In this document: one piece after another, positions 25,122 through 34,769 of the stretch
How the letters are laid out: the number at the start of each line of letters is the position of its first letter
How positions within the stretch are numbered: the first letter of the stretch is position 1
Assembly (NCBI GenBank): GCA_019637295.1
Contig: JAHBVX010000002.1
Coordinates: 248,001-312,000 of the forward strand
DNA: 64,000 bases
Direction of reading: 5' to 3'
DNA from: Polyangiaceae bacterium
GTDB taxonomy: Bacteria; Myxococcota_A; Polyangia; Polyangiales; Polyangiaceae
Notes under the pieces: generated by a model
What the model saw: only the letters and a program-made list of their open reading frames with translations
Told to the model about the DNA's origin: nothing
Database searches by the model: none
Translations under genes and position numbers: made by a program

Positions 25122-26957
25122 TCAGCCTTCCCCACTCAGGGCTGCGGGGACCTGAGCGCTCTCGAGCGTTCCGAGGACATTGAACGTTCGAAACGGCTTG
25201 CCCTTACCCTTGAGCTGGGCGGGAGGCAGCTCTTCCCAGCGGAAGCGGTGCTTGACCCGCGACAGGGTCTCTTCGCTGACCAGGATCTGCCCGGGGACGG
25301 CGACGCCGCACAGCCGCGCACTGGTGTTCGCGGTGTCGCCGATGACCGTATAGGACAGCGCTCGGGAGCTGCCGATGTAGCCGGCGACCACCGGCCCGGT
25401 GTGGATGCCGATGCCGATGGCGAGGGGCAGCTGGTCTTGCTCCATCCGCCGGCGATTGAAGCGCCCGAGCACCTCGAGCTGTTCGATGGCGCAGCTCACG
25501 GCGCGGATGGGATCGTCCGGGTGACGCACCGGGGCGCCCCACAGCGCCATGATGCCGTCGCCCATGAACTTGTCGAGGGTGCCTTCGAACTTGAACAGCG
25601 TCTCGACCATCTGTTCGAAGTACTCGTTCAGCATTTCGACGATGCCTTCCGGGTTCGCCCCCTCGCTCATGCGCGTGAAGCCGCGAATGTCGGAGTTGAA
25701 CACCGTGCACTCGGTGACGAGCTGGCCGCCCTTCTTCACGTCCAGCTCGCCCGACAGCACCCGCTGAGCCAGGTTCGGGGAGAGCAGCCGGCTGAACCGC
25801 TCGCGATTGACGATCTCCTGTTCGATCTTCTTTCCGAGGATGTTGATCTCGATGAACATCGCGGCCTGGGCGGCGATCGCGGTCACGATCTCCATGTCCT
25901 TCGGCTGGAATTGAGCGAGGGTCTCGCTGTCGAGCCAGAGCACCCCGAGAATGTCGTCGTTGTGCAGCAAGGGTGCCACGATCGCGGAGCTGATCCGGTT
26001 CAAGATCATGCTCTTGCCCTTGGAAGCCGCGAAATCCATGGCTGCGTCGTGGGTGAGCACCGTCGCCCGCTCCATCATCACGTGGTTCATGATGGTGGAG
26101 GACACGGTGATGGGCGTCTCCGTGCCGTCGCGCCGCAGGCTCGCGCCGGGCACCAGCTCCCCGGCGGTGTCGCGCAGGAAGATCACGCCCCGGTCCGCGC
26201 GGACGAACTTGAAGATCGTCAGCAAGATCTTGTTGAGCAACGTGCGCAGATCCCGCTCCATGGCGATCTCGCGGCTCAGCTCGTGGGAGAGGCGTAGCCG
26301 CTCGTAGTCGGCCTGCAGCTGCGAGGTGTTCCCGGCGATCTGGTCGTAGGGCAAGAAGCCCTTGTGGGTCGCCGCGATCTGCGTGCCAATCGCGCGCGAC
26401 TGGTCGCTCACGTCGATGCGCGTCGACTGCAACGGTGGCAGCCCGGCGCCCTGCGGGTCGTCGAGGGTCGGGGTGCGCGTCGGGAGCGCCGGCGCTGCTT
26501 CGAAGCCGAGCGGGGCGACGGGCACCGGCGGGTTCGCCGCCACGGTGGGCGGCGGGGCGCTCATGGGCCTCTGCAGTCCCGGGGCGGCTGACGCCGGCGG
26601 TGCGGACTGCCATCCGGCCGGGGCCGGGGCCGCGCCCTGCCCCACCGGGGCCGGAGGCGCGACGGGGGCACCCGTACCGTCGTCGAAGCGAGCTCGAGTG
26701 CCGCCGAGCGCGATGTCGTCGCCGTGGCGCAACCCGCGCTCGCCGTTCACGCGCTCGCCGTTCACATAGGTGCCGTTCAAGCTGCCGAGGTCCCGCAGGA
26801 CGTACTCGCTGCCGCGCAGTTCGACGATGCAGTGCTCCTTCGAGACGATCTTGTCGAGCAGCTGGATGGTATTGCTCGGGTGGCGCCCGAGCGTATTGAA
26901 CGCGCGCAGCTCCACGACTTGTTGCCCCTCCGGGCTCGCGAGCAGAATTCGCGCCAT
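25122..26957 (-). CDS. FHA-GAF-class III adenylate/guanylate cyclase
   Basis: This 611-residue cytoplasmic signalling protein has three parts. Residues about 1-95 form an FHA domain that binds phosphothreonine (TLGRHPSNTIQL, SKEHCIVEL, LGSLNGTYVNG). A Pro/Ala-rich linker leads to a GAF domain at about 225-390 (FVRADRGVIFLRD, NDDILGVLWLDSE). The class III cyclase domain at about 415-600 has the two metal-binding aspartates Asp423 (NSDIRGFTR) and Asp467 (FMGDGIMALWG). It probably makes cAMP or cGMP in response to a small ligand bound to GAF and to phosphorylated partners on FHA, perhaps substrates of Hanks-type kinases. The ATG at 26957 gives the normal FHA start. Confidence 0.93.
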   Translation of the reverse strand: MARILLASPEGQQVVELRAFNTLGRHPSNTIQLLDKIVSKEHCIVELRGSEYVLRDLGSLNGTYVNGERVNGERGLRHGDDIALGGTRARFDDGTGAPVAPPAPVGQGAAPAPAGWQSAPPASAAPGLQRPMSAPPPTVAANPPVPVAPLGFEAAPALPTRTPTLDDPQGAGLPPLQSTRIDVSDQSRAIGTQIAATHKGFLPYDQIAGNTSQLQADYERLRLSHELSREIAMERDLRTLLNKILLTIFKFVRADRGVIFLRDTAGELVPGASLRRDGTETPITVSSTIMNHVMMERATVLTHDAAMDFAASKGKSMILNRISSAIVAPLLHNDDILGVLWLDSETLAQFQPKDMEIVTAIAAQAAMFIEINILGKKIEQEIVNRERFSRLLSPNLAQRVLSGELDVKKGGQLVTECTVFNSDIRGFTRMSEGANPEGIVEMLNEYFEQMVETLFKFEGTLDKFMGDGIMALWGAPVRHPDDPIRAVSCAIEQLEVLGRFNRRRMEQDQLPLAIGIGIHTGPVVAGYIGSSRALSYTVIGDTANTSARLCGVAVPGQILVSEETLSRVKHRFRWEELPPAQLKGKGKPFRTFNVLGTLESAQVPAALSGEG

Positions 26958-27115
26958 CAGAGGTCGCAAGGCTACCCAACGCGGAGCGCGGCGACAAGGC
27001 TGGCGCAGGGTCCGCGTTTAGGCGCAGCTTTCAGCGCTTCCGGCTGCCAAGCGCGGCCCCGGCGGGGCTAGGGCCCGCTCGGCGATTCCGGCCGCTCACT
27101 GTCGGTTCGGGAGGC

Positions 27116-27121
27116 TAAGAT
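27116..27121 (+). promoter_or_regulatory. Possible minus-10 box of a leaderless glpK transcript
   Basis: TAAGAT lies exactly six bases before the GTG start of glpK, and no Shine-Dalgarno sequence is visible upstream. Transcription starting at or next to the GTG would give a leaderless mRNA. A matching minus-35 box is not evident, so this is weak. Confidence 0.25.
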
Positions 27122-27127
27122 ACCCGC

Positions 27128-28645
27128 GTGACGCAGCATCTACTGGCCATCGATCAGGGAACGACCGGCTCGACCGCGCTGGTCATGGACAGGACCGGGG
27201 CCACCCTCGGCCGCGACAACCGGGAGTTTGCTCAACACTTCCCGAAGCCGGGTTGGGTCGAGCACGAGCCCGAAGAGATCTGGCAGAGCGTCGTCGATTC
27301 GGTCGCCGGCGCGCTGCGCAGCGCGGGCGCTCGGGGCGAGGACATCGCCGCCATCGGCATCACCAATCAACGAGAGACGACGTTGGTCTGGGACCGCAAG
27401 ACGGATGCCGCCGTCCACCGCGCCATCGTGTGGCAGGATCGCCGCACCAGCGCCCGCTGCGCGGAGCTCAAGGCTCGGGGCCTGGAGCCGGCGTTCCGTG
27501 AGCGCACGGGGCTCGTGCTCGATCCCTACTTCTCGGGCACCAAGGTCGAGTGGATCTTGGACAACGTCGCTGGCGCACGTCAGCGCGCGGAGCACGGCGG
27601 GCTGGCCTTCGGAACGGTCGATAGCTACTTGGTCTGGCGGCTGTCCGGGGGCGCGAAGAACGCGGCGACGCACGTCACGGACGTGACCAACGCCTCGCGA
27701 ACGCTGCTGATGAACCTCGAGACGCGTCGCTGGGACGACGAGCTGTGCGGCGTCTTGAACGTGCCCTCTGCGGTCCTGCCGCAGATCGTGCCCTCGGCTG
27801 GACGGATCGCGGCTACCCGCGGCGTCCCGGGCCTGCCGGACTGGATCCCGATCTCAGGCATCGCGGGGGATCAGCACGCCGCGCTGTTCGGCCAGGCGTG
27901 CTTTCGCGTCGGAGAGGCCAAGTGCACCTACGGCACGGGGGCGTTCGTGCTCGTGAACGTGGGCCCGAAGCCGGTCCCGAGTCGCTTCGGCCTGCTCTCC
28001 ACGCTGGGGTGGCAAATCGGCGACGACGTCGTCTACGCGCTCGAGGGCAGCGCGTTCATCGCGGGCGCCGCCGTGCAGTGGCTCCGTGATGGGCTCGGCA
28101 TCGTCACGTCGGCATCCGAGATCGAAGCGCTCGCGCGTCAGGTCTCGTCGAGCGACGGCGTCAGCTTCGTGCCAGCGCTGGCTGGGTTGGGCGCGCCGTA
28201 TTGGGATCCCGACGCGCGTGGGATCATCACCGGACTGACCCGCGGGACGACGCGCGCGCATCTGGCGCGAGCCACGCTCGACGCCATCGCGCTCGAGGTA
28301 GGTGACCTGCTCGCCGCCATGAGCGAGGATCTGGGGGCACCCGTGCCGCGCATGCGCGTGGATGGAGGTGCCGCGGGCAACGACCTGCTCATGCAGCTGC
28401 AGGCGGACTACTCGGCGCTCACGGTCGAGCGGCCGGTGGACCTGGAGTCCACCGCCCGTGGCGCAGCGATGCTCGCCGGCATCGGCGCCGGAGCCTTCGC
28501 TGGCCTGGACGAGGCGCGCGCGATGCTGCGAGTGGACCAGACCTTTTCGCCGTCCCTGGCGGCACCAGCGCGCGAGGCAGCCCTGGCCCAGTGGCATGAC
28601 GCAGTGCGTCGTTCGCGAAGTGATCTGGGCGTCGGGGCGGGTTAG
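27128..28645 (+). CDS. glpK: Glycerol kinase
   Basis: This 505-residue FGGY-family kinase phosphorylates glycerol to glycerol 3-phosphate. It has the N-terminal AIDQGTTGSTALVMD, the glycerol-binding region TNQRETTLVWDRKT and IVWQDRRT, DPYFSGTKVEWIL, and the C-terminal nucleotide site MRVDGGAAGNDLLMQLQAD. Length is normal for GlpK. The start is a GTG at 27128, fixed by the family N-terminus (MTQHLLAIDQG). No facilitator (glpF) or dehydrogenase (glpD) gene is adjacent; two small unrelated genes follow on the same strand. Confidence 0.96.
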   Translation: MTQHLLAIDQGTTGSTALVMDRTGATLGRDNREFAQHFPKPGWVEHEPEEIWQSVVDSVAGALRSAGARGEDIAAIGITNQRETTLVWDRKTDAAVHRAIVWQDRRTSARCAELKARGLEPAFRERTGLVLDPYFSGTKVEWILDNVAGARQRAEHGGLAFGTVDSYLVWRLSGGAKNAATHVTDVTNASRTLLMNLETRRWDDELCGVLNVPSAVLPQIVPSAGRIAATRGVPGLPDWIPISGIAGDQHAALFGQACFRVGEAKCTYGTGAFVLVNVGPKPVPSRFGLLSTLGWQIGDDVVYALEGSAFIAGAAVQWLRDGLGIVTSASEIEALARQVSSSDGVSFVPALAGLGAPYWDPDARGIITGLTRGTTRAHLARATLDAIALEVGDLLAAMSEDLGAPVPRMRVDGGAAGNDLLMQLQADYSALTVERPVDLESTARGAAMLAGIGAGAFAGLDEARAMLRVDQTFSPSLAAPAREAALAQWHDAVRRSRSDLGVGAG

Positions 28646-28701
28646 CCTGATACTGATGGATGCGCCAGCGACCTGCCGGCGCTGAGCAGCGATCGAGCAT
28701 C

Positions 28702-29472
28702 ATGAGCGACACGCAGACTGGCGGCGCAGAGGCCACGCGCAACGTGCCCGTGGATTGGGAAGCCCTCGAAGACGCCTTCGAGAACAACGCCCCCGAGGTG
28801 CACAGCTATCTGCACCTCGACACGGGTGAAGTGCTGCGGGTGGTCGATGGCATCGCGGATCCGGAGATGCACGCGCGCATCGCCTCTGACACGGCCTACA
28901 TGCGCGTCGAGCCGGTCAGCTCGCGCGAGCAATACCGATGGATGGAGCGCTTCATCCCCATGGTGGAGGACGAGGCGCTGCGTGAGCGCCTGACCCGCGC
29001 CATCGACGGCAAGGGTGCGTTCCGTCGCTTCAAGGACGTCCTGATGTCGCAGGCGACGGAGCGCGAGCGCTGGTTCGCGTTCCGGAGCGAACGGCTGCGC
29101 GTGTTCATGGAGGCGTGGCTGTCCGCGCACGACCTGGTGGCGGTGGCCCGCCCGGTGGCCGCACCCGCGGTCGCCGAGCGGCCGCCGGACACTGCACCCA
29201 TCTCGCAGGAGCTCCTCAGCGGGCGTCGCGGTCGCAGCGCCGAGAGCCTCCGCAAGTCTCTGCGTGAAGTCGCCGAGGCGCTCGGCGCCCGCGACCTGGA
29301 CAAGGTGCTGGCGTTCGCGGAGTTCGTGAAGGCGCGCCGCGCGGCACGAGGTTTCACCCAGCGTCTCGAACCCCGCGTCGGGGAGGAAGAGGGGGAAGCG
29401 GACGCTGACGGGGACTCGCTCGAGGGCCCGGATCAGAGCAATCCGTCCTCGAGCAAGCGGGCCCTGCCGTGA
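28702..29472 (+). CDS. UPF0158-family protein
   Basis: This 256-residue soluble protein has the UPF0158 region at about residues 15-150: VDWEALEDAFENNAPEVHSYLHLDTGEVLRV, then YMRVEPVSSREQYRWMERFI and WFAFRSERLRVFMEAWL. Nothing firm is known of the family's activity. A variable C-terminal region follows, with a possible short helix-turn (SLRKSLREVAEALGARDLDKVLAFAEF) and an acidic tail. The ATG at 28702 was chosen because the conserved domain begins soon after. Its TGA overlaps the GTG of the next gene (GTGA). Confidence 0.8.
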   Translation: MSDTQTGGAEATRNVPVDWEALEDAFENNAPEVHSYLHLDTGEVLRVVDGIADPEMHARIASDTAYMRVEPVSSREQYRWMERFIPMVEDEALRERLTRAIDGKGAFRRFKDVLMSQATERERWFAFRSERLRVFMEAWLSAHDLVAVARPVAAPAVAERPPDTAPISQELLSGRRGRSAESLRKSLREVAEALGARDLDKVLAFAEFVKARRAARGFTQRLEPRVGEEEGEADADGDSLEGPDQSNPSSSKRALP

Positions 29473-30140
29473 GGCGCGCGCTGGCGTTGCTCATCCTGAG
29501 CGGCGCCCTCGTCGCGCCGTCGCTGCGTGCCGAGCCGGCGCTGGCGGATCGGGTGGTGGTGCGCTTCACGGCGCCCGAGACCGGCGGCGCGCGCTCCCCG
29601 CGCTTCGTGTTGGAGCGAGTGCTCGCGTTCGAGGCCCGCCTCGAGGCGCTGGGGGATCCGGACCACGTGGTGACGGATGAGCGGCCCTATCGCGAGCGGC
29701 ACGTGCGTGCGGCCCTGGAGCGCCATGTTGCCGAGACCCTGCTGGCGTCGCTGCGCATCGATCCCGAGCCCAGCGAGCGCGAGCTCGTGCGCACCGCGCA
29801 GACCGCTCGGACCATCTTGTATCAACGCGCGAAGAACCCGGTCGCCGTCGAGCGCGCGCGTGCGGCAGAGGGAATCGATGATCGCGAAATCCTCAGGATG
29901 CTGCGCCGGCAGGCCAGGGCCAGCCTATACCTGGACCGCATGGTCGCCCCCATGCTCGCGCCCAGCCGCGCCGAACTCGAGGTGATCCATCGCACCCTGG
30001 ACACGCCCTTCGCGGCGCTCCCCTTCGAGCAGGCACAGGCGCCCTTGGCGCGCTGGACCGTAGCCCTGCGACTGTCCGAGGCGCTGGCGACCTTCTACCA
30101 GAACGCGCGCTCGCGCCTGGAGCTCACGATCGTCAGCTGA
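29469..30140 (+). CDS. Exported hypothetical protein, weakly SurA-N-like
   Basis: This 223-residue protein starts at a GTG coupled to the previous stop. A signal peptide is present (ALALLILSGALVAPSLRA). The mature protein is almost wholly alpha-helical and Arg/Glu/Leu-rich. The pattern VAETLLASLRIDPEPSERELVRTAQ resembles the N-terminal helical domain of periplasmic SurA/PpiD-type chaperones, but no parvulin domain is present and the likeness is weak. Its partner, the UPF0158 protein, is cytoplasmic, so shared function is not obvious. It converges on 30156 with only 15 bases between stops. Confidence 0.65.
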   Translation: MRRALALLILSGALVAPSLRAEPALADRVVVRFTAPETGGARSPRFVLERVLAFEARLEALGDPDHVVTDERPYRERHVRAALERHVAETLLASLRIDPEPSERELVRTAQTARTILYQRAKNPVAVERARAAEGIDDREILRMLRRQARASLYLDRMVAPMLAPSRAELEVIHRTLDTPFAALPFEQAQAPLARWTVALRLSEALATFYQNARSRLELTIVS

Positions 30141-30155
30141 CCGCCGTCGACCCGC

Positions 30156-31616
30156 TCAGCAGCCGGGGGCGAAGATGTGCAGCGTCGTGGCGGTGGTGGG
30201 TGATTGACTCGGCGGCGTGAGCACGAAGCCATAGCGGCGATTGGCAGCGACCCCGATCTGCGAGGGTGGGAAGGGCAACACTGGCGGCGGCGTCTCGCTG
30301 CCCAGGGTAAGCGTGCTGCCGCTGCGCGAGACGCTGCGGACCAGCGTCTGCTGTGGGTCCGGGGGATAGGCCACGGTAGCCAGCGCAAGCGTTGGCGTGA
30401 TGACCGCGCTCGGGCCGGCCAGCGCGGCGTTCACGCCGGTTGGGTTGAAGGAGGCCAGCACGACCTCCGCGCCGGCGTCGATGCTGCCGCTGCTGCCAAT
30501 CACGGGCCAGCGCAGCACGACGCCGGTGGTCTCCTGGCTGCCCGCCGCGCCCTCTATGCGATTGGTCGTCCACAACACCGAGCCGTCGTAGCCCGAAGTG
30601 AAGTGATGCGCCGACAGGGAGTTCGGGGCTTCGAAGGTCTGCGCCTGCAAGGCGCCAGCTTGCGCGCTGGAGGTGCCCGCCGCGGTGATGAAGCCGAGCT
30701 GCGGCTCATACACCCCCAAGCTGGTGTCCACCAGGTAGGCGAGCAGTCGCGTTCCGCTCGCCGCGACCACGCTCGCGCCGCTGACGAGTCCGGCCGACGG
30801 ATAGAGCGTCACCGTCGTCTGGCTGGTGAGCGGGTGGGGCAGGTAAGCGGCGGGGAACAGAGTGTCGTTCTGCACCAGGAACATGCGATCCTGCGCGGCA
30901 GGGTACGCCGCCGCGTAAGTGTCGCTGAAGTTCACCCCCGCCGAGTTGATGGTCAGATCCGTCGCGAGTGGATCGCTCGGCACGTCGATCCACGCGATAC
31001 TCAGCTTGCCGGCCGACGCCGGTCCCAGGATGAAGAGCCTGTTGTCGATGGCGACCATGCGGGTGATCGCGAAGGAGGGCGACTGCACGTTGACCGGCTC
31101 GGGAGCCAGCGGGGAGAGCACGCGCCAGGCGTTGAGCCCGGACGTAGTCCCTACGAACACGTAGTCGTCAATGGCGGCCACACAGCGGCCCGGCACCCCG
31201 CTGCAACCGACGGCATCCGGGAGCGTGACCGTTCCGGCTCGGAAGGTGAAGGCCTCGGGGGCTTTGCAGGCGTTCACCGCGGTAGTCGTGTCGCACGCAC
31301 GCGCGGTGCAGGCCGTGCTGACCGGACACAGCTCGTACACGCACGTGCCGCCGGAACAGCGACCCTCGACGCAGCCGCCGTCCGTCTCGCACTCCGCGTT
31401 GGCGTCGCACGCTCCGCCGGAGTCCAGGATCTTGCCTCCGGTACCGCCGTTGCCTCCCGATGCGCCGCCGCCGGCGCCGGAGCTGCCGCCCAGGGACGAG
31501 TCCGCGCCGGCATCGCCCTTGGCGAGCAGGGCCTCGTCGAGATCCAGCGAGCAAGCCACGAAACCCGCCAGCAGGGAGCCCGCCGCCGACCACCACACCA
31601 CGTCGCTCCGCTGCAT
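30156..31616 (-). CDS. Lipoprotein, Cys-rich N-terminus plus beta-propeller-like domain
   Basis: This 486-residue protein has a lipoprotein signal (GSLLAGFVAC), then a Gly/Ser-rich linker. A Cys-rich module of about 65 residues follows (GGCVEGRCSGGTCVYELC). The larger C-terminal part reads as a beta-propeller: GRCVAAIDDYVFVGTTSGLNAW, MVAIDNRLFILGP, and further strands with repeated Val-Ala-x-x motifs. Its ATG overlaps the upstream TGA by one base (TGATG), coupling it to the TPR-PEGA-like gene and, through it, to the kinase. I infer a periplasmic or surface partner of that signalling operon. No enzymatic motif is visible. Confidence 0.8.
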   Translation of the reverse strand: MQRSDVVWWSAAGSLLAGFVACSLDLDEALLAKGDAGADSSLGGSSGAGGGASGGNGGTGGKILDSGGACDANAECETDGGCVEGRCSGGTCVYELCPVSTACTARACDTTTAVNACKAPEAFTFRAGTVTLPDAVGCSGVPGRCVAAIDDYVFVGTTSGLNAWRVLSPLAPEPVNVQSPSFAITRMVAIDNRLFILGPASAGKLSIAWIDVPSDPLATDLTINSAGVNFSDTYAAAYPAAQDRMFLVQNDTLFPAAYLPHPLTSQTTVTLYPSAGLVSGASVVAASGTRLLAYLVDTSLGVYEPQLGFITAAGTSSAQAGALQAQTFEAPNSLSAHHFTSGYDGSVLWTTNRIEGAAGSQETTGVVLRWPVIGSSGSIDAGAEVVLASFNPTGVNAALAGPSAVITPTLALATVAYPPDPQQTLVRSVSRSGSTLTLGSETPPPVLPFPPSQIGVAANRRYGFVLTPPSQSPTTATTLHIFAPGC

Positions 31617-32584
31617 CAGAACTGGCCTTCCGCGAACAGCTGACTCCCGGCGACGCGAACCGAGAGCTGCTTCGCTTCGCTCGGCGGCGATTCCTTCTTC
31701 TTGGTGCTCTCCCACACCAACAGGCCGACGCCCGCCGCCGTCAGCACGCCACCGGCGATGAACATGATGTTCGTCTTGGACTCGAGCCCGCGCGCGTGGT
31801 CGAGGGTATCTCGCGTCGGAGCCGCCTTGTAGGTCTCCTCAGCGTCGTTGGCCGAGAGCCCTAGCAGCGCGCCGCCGCCGAGGGCAGCGAGCCCCGCGCC
31901 GGTGGTGAAGTAGCCGATGGTGCGCCAGGGGCTCTTGGGCTGGGTCTCGACCACGATGGGCTTCTTCTGTGGCTCGGAGAGCGGGACGGTCTTGGGCTCG
32001 GGAGTGGCCTCGGTTGCCTCTTCCGCCTTGCCCTCCTCCGTGTCGAACTTCGTGGACTCCCCGGCGCTCAGCACGACGCGGTGGGTCTCGGTGGCACCGC
32101 TGGGGCGGATGACGGACACCGTCTGCTCACCGGGCGCGCCGTGAAGCCGCGCGGGGGGCTCGAGCTCCATGTGGTCCGCGATGCGAACTCGCACGCCGGG
32201 CGGTCCCGCGATCACGAGCACCCCGAGCTGCTTCTGGAGGTCAGCGAGGCGCTCCCGGGAGCGCTGCGCTTGCGCGTCGCTGAGCTTGGGCGTGTCGAGG
32301 GCGAGCGTGTAGGCGTCCGCCGCGCGAGCCGGGCTACCGGCGAGCTCCCAGGCTTGCGCCGCCGTGTACAGCGCGACAGCGTGAGGGATCAGCATGCTCG
32401 CGCCTTCGAACGCGAGGGCAGCTTGCTGGTAGTTCTTGTCGCTCATCGCCTTCTTGGCTTCGTTGTACAGGCGGCGCGCCTCCTCTTTGGCGCTGCGGTC
32501 ATCCGCGAACGCGCCCGGAGAGGCAGACAAGCAAAACAGCGCGCCCAGGGTTGCGAGCGCGCGACGGGATGCTGCCCAAGACAT
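31616..32584 (-). CDS. TPR and PEGA-like protein with two C-terminal membrane helices
   Basis: This 322-residue protein has a signal peptide (ALFCLSASPGAFA). TPR-like helices follow (ARRLYNEAKKAMSDKNYQQAALAFEGAS), then a short beta domain with PEGA-like features (LGVLVIAGPPGVRVRI, then GAPGEQTVSVIRPSG). A Pro/Glu/Lys linker leads to two hydrophobic helices separated by about 35 residues (GYFTTGAGLAALGGGALLGL and IMFIAGGVLTAAGVGLLVWE). The same architecture occurs in the protein at 49655-50614. It is encoded 32 bases below the kinase and coupled to the following lipoprotein. The PEGA-like piece also occurs on the kinase, which suggests they meet outside the cytoplasm. Confidence 0.82.
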   Translation of the reverse strand: MSWAASRRALATLGALFCLSASPGAFADDRSAKEEARRLYNEAKKAMSDKNYQQAALAFEGASMLIPHAVALYTAAQAWELAGSPARAADAYTLALDTPKLSDAQAQRSRERLADLQKQLGVLVIAGPPGVRVRIADHMELEPPARLHGAPGEQTVSVIRPSGATETHRVVLSAGESTKFDTEEGKAEEATEATPEPKTVPLSEPQKKPIVVETQPKSPWRTIGYFTTGAGLAALGGGALLGLSANDAEETYKAAPTRDTLDHARGLESKTNIMFIAGGVLTAAGVGLLVWESTKKKESPPSEAKQLSVRVAGSQLFAEGQF

Positions 32585-32616
32585 GCGGCGAAGCCTACCA
32601 CGCGCGCCAAGCGTGG

Positions 32617-34386
32617 TCAGAACGGGTTGTCCGGGATGTCCGGCTTGGGCGGCTTCTTCTTGTCCGCCGGCGCCGCGGGCGCCTTGGACTCTGCCGTCGG
32701 ACGCGGCGTGGGCTCCGCCCCGGTGGCCTTGGGTTCGGGCTTCGGCTCGGGCTTGGGTTCGGGCTTGGGTTCGGGCTTCTCCGCGCCGACCCTGGCCAGC
32801 GCCACGTCGAACACGTCCGGGGTCTCGGCGTCCACCCGCAGGGTGTCGTCCTGATAGCCCTCGGCGCGTGCCTTGACCAGCGTGAACTCGCCGCGCTTCG
32901 GTCGAGGCACGGTCAGCGTGGCCGCAGGGAGCGGCTTGCCGTCCACCTCCAGGGTCACGCCGCTCGTCGGAGCGACCAGCCTGAACGTGATGCGGGAGAT
33001 CGGCTCTACCGGCGCTTCGGGCGCGGGTGCGGCGGCCAGCGGCGGGGTCGCCACCGTCGCCTCCGGCTCGGGCCCGCCGCGCAGCACGACGACCGCTGCG
33101 CCCACGGCCACGAAGGCAGCGACGCCGATGCCGATGCCGATCAGTGCGTTGCGGGCGGTGTGGTCCGGAGCCGGCGCCGCGTACTGCGGGTGCTGGAGCG
33201 TGAACTGCGCGCTGGGAGCCGACTGACCTGCGGTCGAGGGGCTGCTCGGGCTGCTCGGGCTGGTCGCGTGCGCCACGCTGCGAATGGCGCTCGCGCTGGG
33301 GCTCGAGATCTTGGAACTCGAGGTGTCGCCGGGTGACGCGAACACGTTCGGGTCGAGCGCCGCGGACGGGGCCCGCGTGCGCTCGCGGATCAGCGCGCTG
33401 CGCTCCTCTACGGCGCCACCTACTCGGCTGCGCACCAACTCGGCCACCTGCATCTCCGTGACCACGGGGCCGGAACGCGCCAAGAACTCCTCCAGCGCGA
33501 CGCGCATCTGGTCCGCGCTGGCGAAGCGCCGGTCGGGGTTCGAGTCGAGCGCTCCGGAGACGATGGCCTCGAGCTCGCGCGGATAACCGGGGATCAGCTG
33601 AGACGGCGGAGCGAAACGACCTTCCAGGAGTTGTCGGAGCACCGCGACCTGATTCTCGCCCTGAAACGGGCGCTGCCCCGTCGTCGCTTCGTACAGACAC
33701 ACGCCGAGCGCGAACAGATCGCTGCGGCGGTCGAGCTTGGCGCCGGTGGCCTGCTCGGGCGCCATGTACGCCGCCTTGCCCTTGATCTGGCCCGCCGCGG
33801 TGGCTTCACTCGAGCCACCGAGCGCCTTGGCGACACCGAAGTCGGTGACTTTGACCGTGCCGGACAGCGCCACCAGGATGTTTTGGGGTGACACGTCGCG
33901 GTGTACGACGTTCAGCTTTTGCCCAAGCTCGTCGCTCAGTTCGTGCGCCGCGTGCAAGCCGGCAGCCGCGTCGGCGATGATTCGCGCCGCGACTCGCGGA
34001 TCGATCGGCACGGGCGTACGCGTGCCGTCCGTCCGGCTCGGCTTGAGCAGGCGAGCCAAGCTCTCGCCGTTCACCCACTCCATCGCGATGTACAGGACTC
34101 CGTGATCCTCACCCAAATCGAAGATCTCGCACACGTTCGGGTGGTGCACGCCGGCTGCGACCCGAGCCTCCTCCAAGAACATGGCCTCGAACTGCGGATC
34201 GCTGGCCAGCGCCGGGAGTATGGTCTTGATGGCGACGATCTTGCTGAAGCCACGCTGCCCGTGCTGCTTGGCGGCCCACACCCGCGCCATGCCGCCCTCG
34301 GCGATGCCGAGCAGCACTTCGTACCGGCCCAGCCGAAGACCAGGCCGAACGTCGGTCAGACCGATGCTAGCTTCCCGTGCAGACAC
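32617..34386 (-). CDS. Receptor-like Ser/Thr protein kinase with PEGA-like sensor
   Basis: This 589-residue Hanks-type kinase has a glycine loop [11 protein letters not shown], the catalytic Lys in VAIKTI, the catalytic loop [10 protein letters not shown] (His162-Arg-Asp164), DFGVAKAL and the activation end YMAPEQAT. The kinase domain covers about residues 20-290. A juxtamembrane region and one membrane helix ([22 protein letters not shown]) follow. The exported part is a PEGA-like beta domain ([22 protein letters not shown]), and the end is a KPEP-repeat spacer encoded by a 12-base tandem repeat near 32728-32781. It starts at a GTG. It is second in an operon between a small lipoprotein and the TPR-PEGA-like protein. 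Confidence 0.93.
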   Translation of the reverse strand: MSAREASIGLTDVRPGLRLGRYEVLLGIAEGGMARVWAAKQHGQRGFSKIVAIKTILPALASDPQFEAMFLEEARVAAGVHHPNVCEIFDLGEDHGVLYIAMEWVNGESLARLLKPSRTDGTRTPVPIDPRVAARIIADAAAGLHAAHELSDELGQKLNVVHRDVSPQNILVALSGTVKVTDFGVAKALGGSSEATAAGQIKGKAAYMAPEQATGAKLDRRSDLFALGVCLYEATTGQRPFQGENQVAVLRQLLEGRFAPPSQLIPGYPRELEAIVSGALDSNPDRRFASADQMRVALEEFLARSGPVVTEMQVAELVRSRVGGAVEERSALIRERTRAPSAALDPNVFASPGDTSSSKISSPSASAIRSVAHATSPSSPSSPSTAGQSAPSAQFTLQHPQYAAPAPDHTARNALIGIGIGVAAFVAVGAAVVVLRGGPEPEATVATPPLAAAPAPEAPVEPISRITFRLVAPTSGVTLEVDGKPLPAATLTVPRPKRGEFTLVKARAEGYQDDTLRVDAETPDVFDVALARVGAEKPEPKPEPKPEPKPEPKATGAEPTPRPTAESKAPAAPADKKKPPKPDIPDNPF

Positions 34387-34439
34387 GTTCGTATTCGGCT
34401 CCGACTATACCCGAGGGGCTCGGGTCCTGGCTTGTCCCT

Positions 34440-34667
34440 TCACAATTGGCCCGGCGCAGCTCGCCGCGCCAACACCACCCGATTGCCATAGGCCGGCGGC
34501 GGCGCGATCAGCTTGGGGCCAGGATCTCGCGGAGATTGGGGGGACACGCCGGTGCTGGGGTCCACCGCGGGAGGCGGGGGCGCGCTGGGCTCCGGAGGAC
34601 GCGCACCCGCGCAGCCCGACGCACCGCCGAGCAAAAGGGCCAGGGTCAGGGCACTCCTACTCCACAT
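34440..34667 (-). CDS. Small lipoprotein
   Basis: This 75-residue protein begins MWSRSALTLALLLGG, with lipobox GASGC. The mature part of about 55 residues is Pro-rich (PPEPSAPPPPAVD) and lacks a fold that I can recognise. It starts at an ATG with AGGTA just upstream and stands 53 bases before the kinase gene in the same direction, so it is likely the first gene of the kinase operon. Short Pro-rich lipoproteins often tether the outer membrane or act as spacers; this is only a guess. Confidence 0.6.
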   Translation of the reverse strand: MWSRSALTLALLLGGASGCAGARPPEPSAPPPPAVDPSTGVSPQSPRDPGPKLIAPPPAYGNRVVLARRAAPGQL

Positions 34668-34769
34668 TACCTGGAAATCTAGCACCCGGCGCCGGGTTCG
34701 CCAGTCAGCTCGCCCGCCTCGGGGACGCGGGATTGCGCCGCGCCGGACGCGGCTGAAGGCTAAAACCCA

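Noticed and set aside
32728-32781. 12-base tandem repeat (GGGCTTGGGTTC type)
   Set aside because: It is in frame and encodes the KPEP spacer of the kinase, so it is protein-driven.
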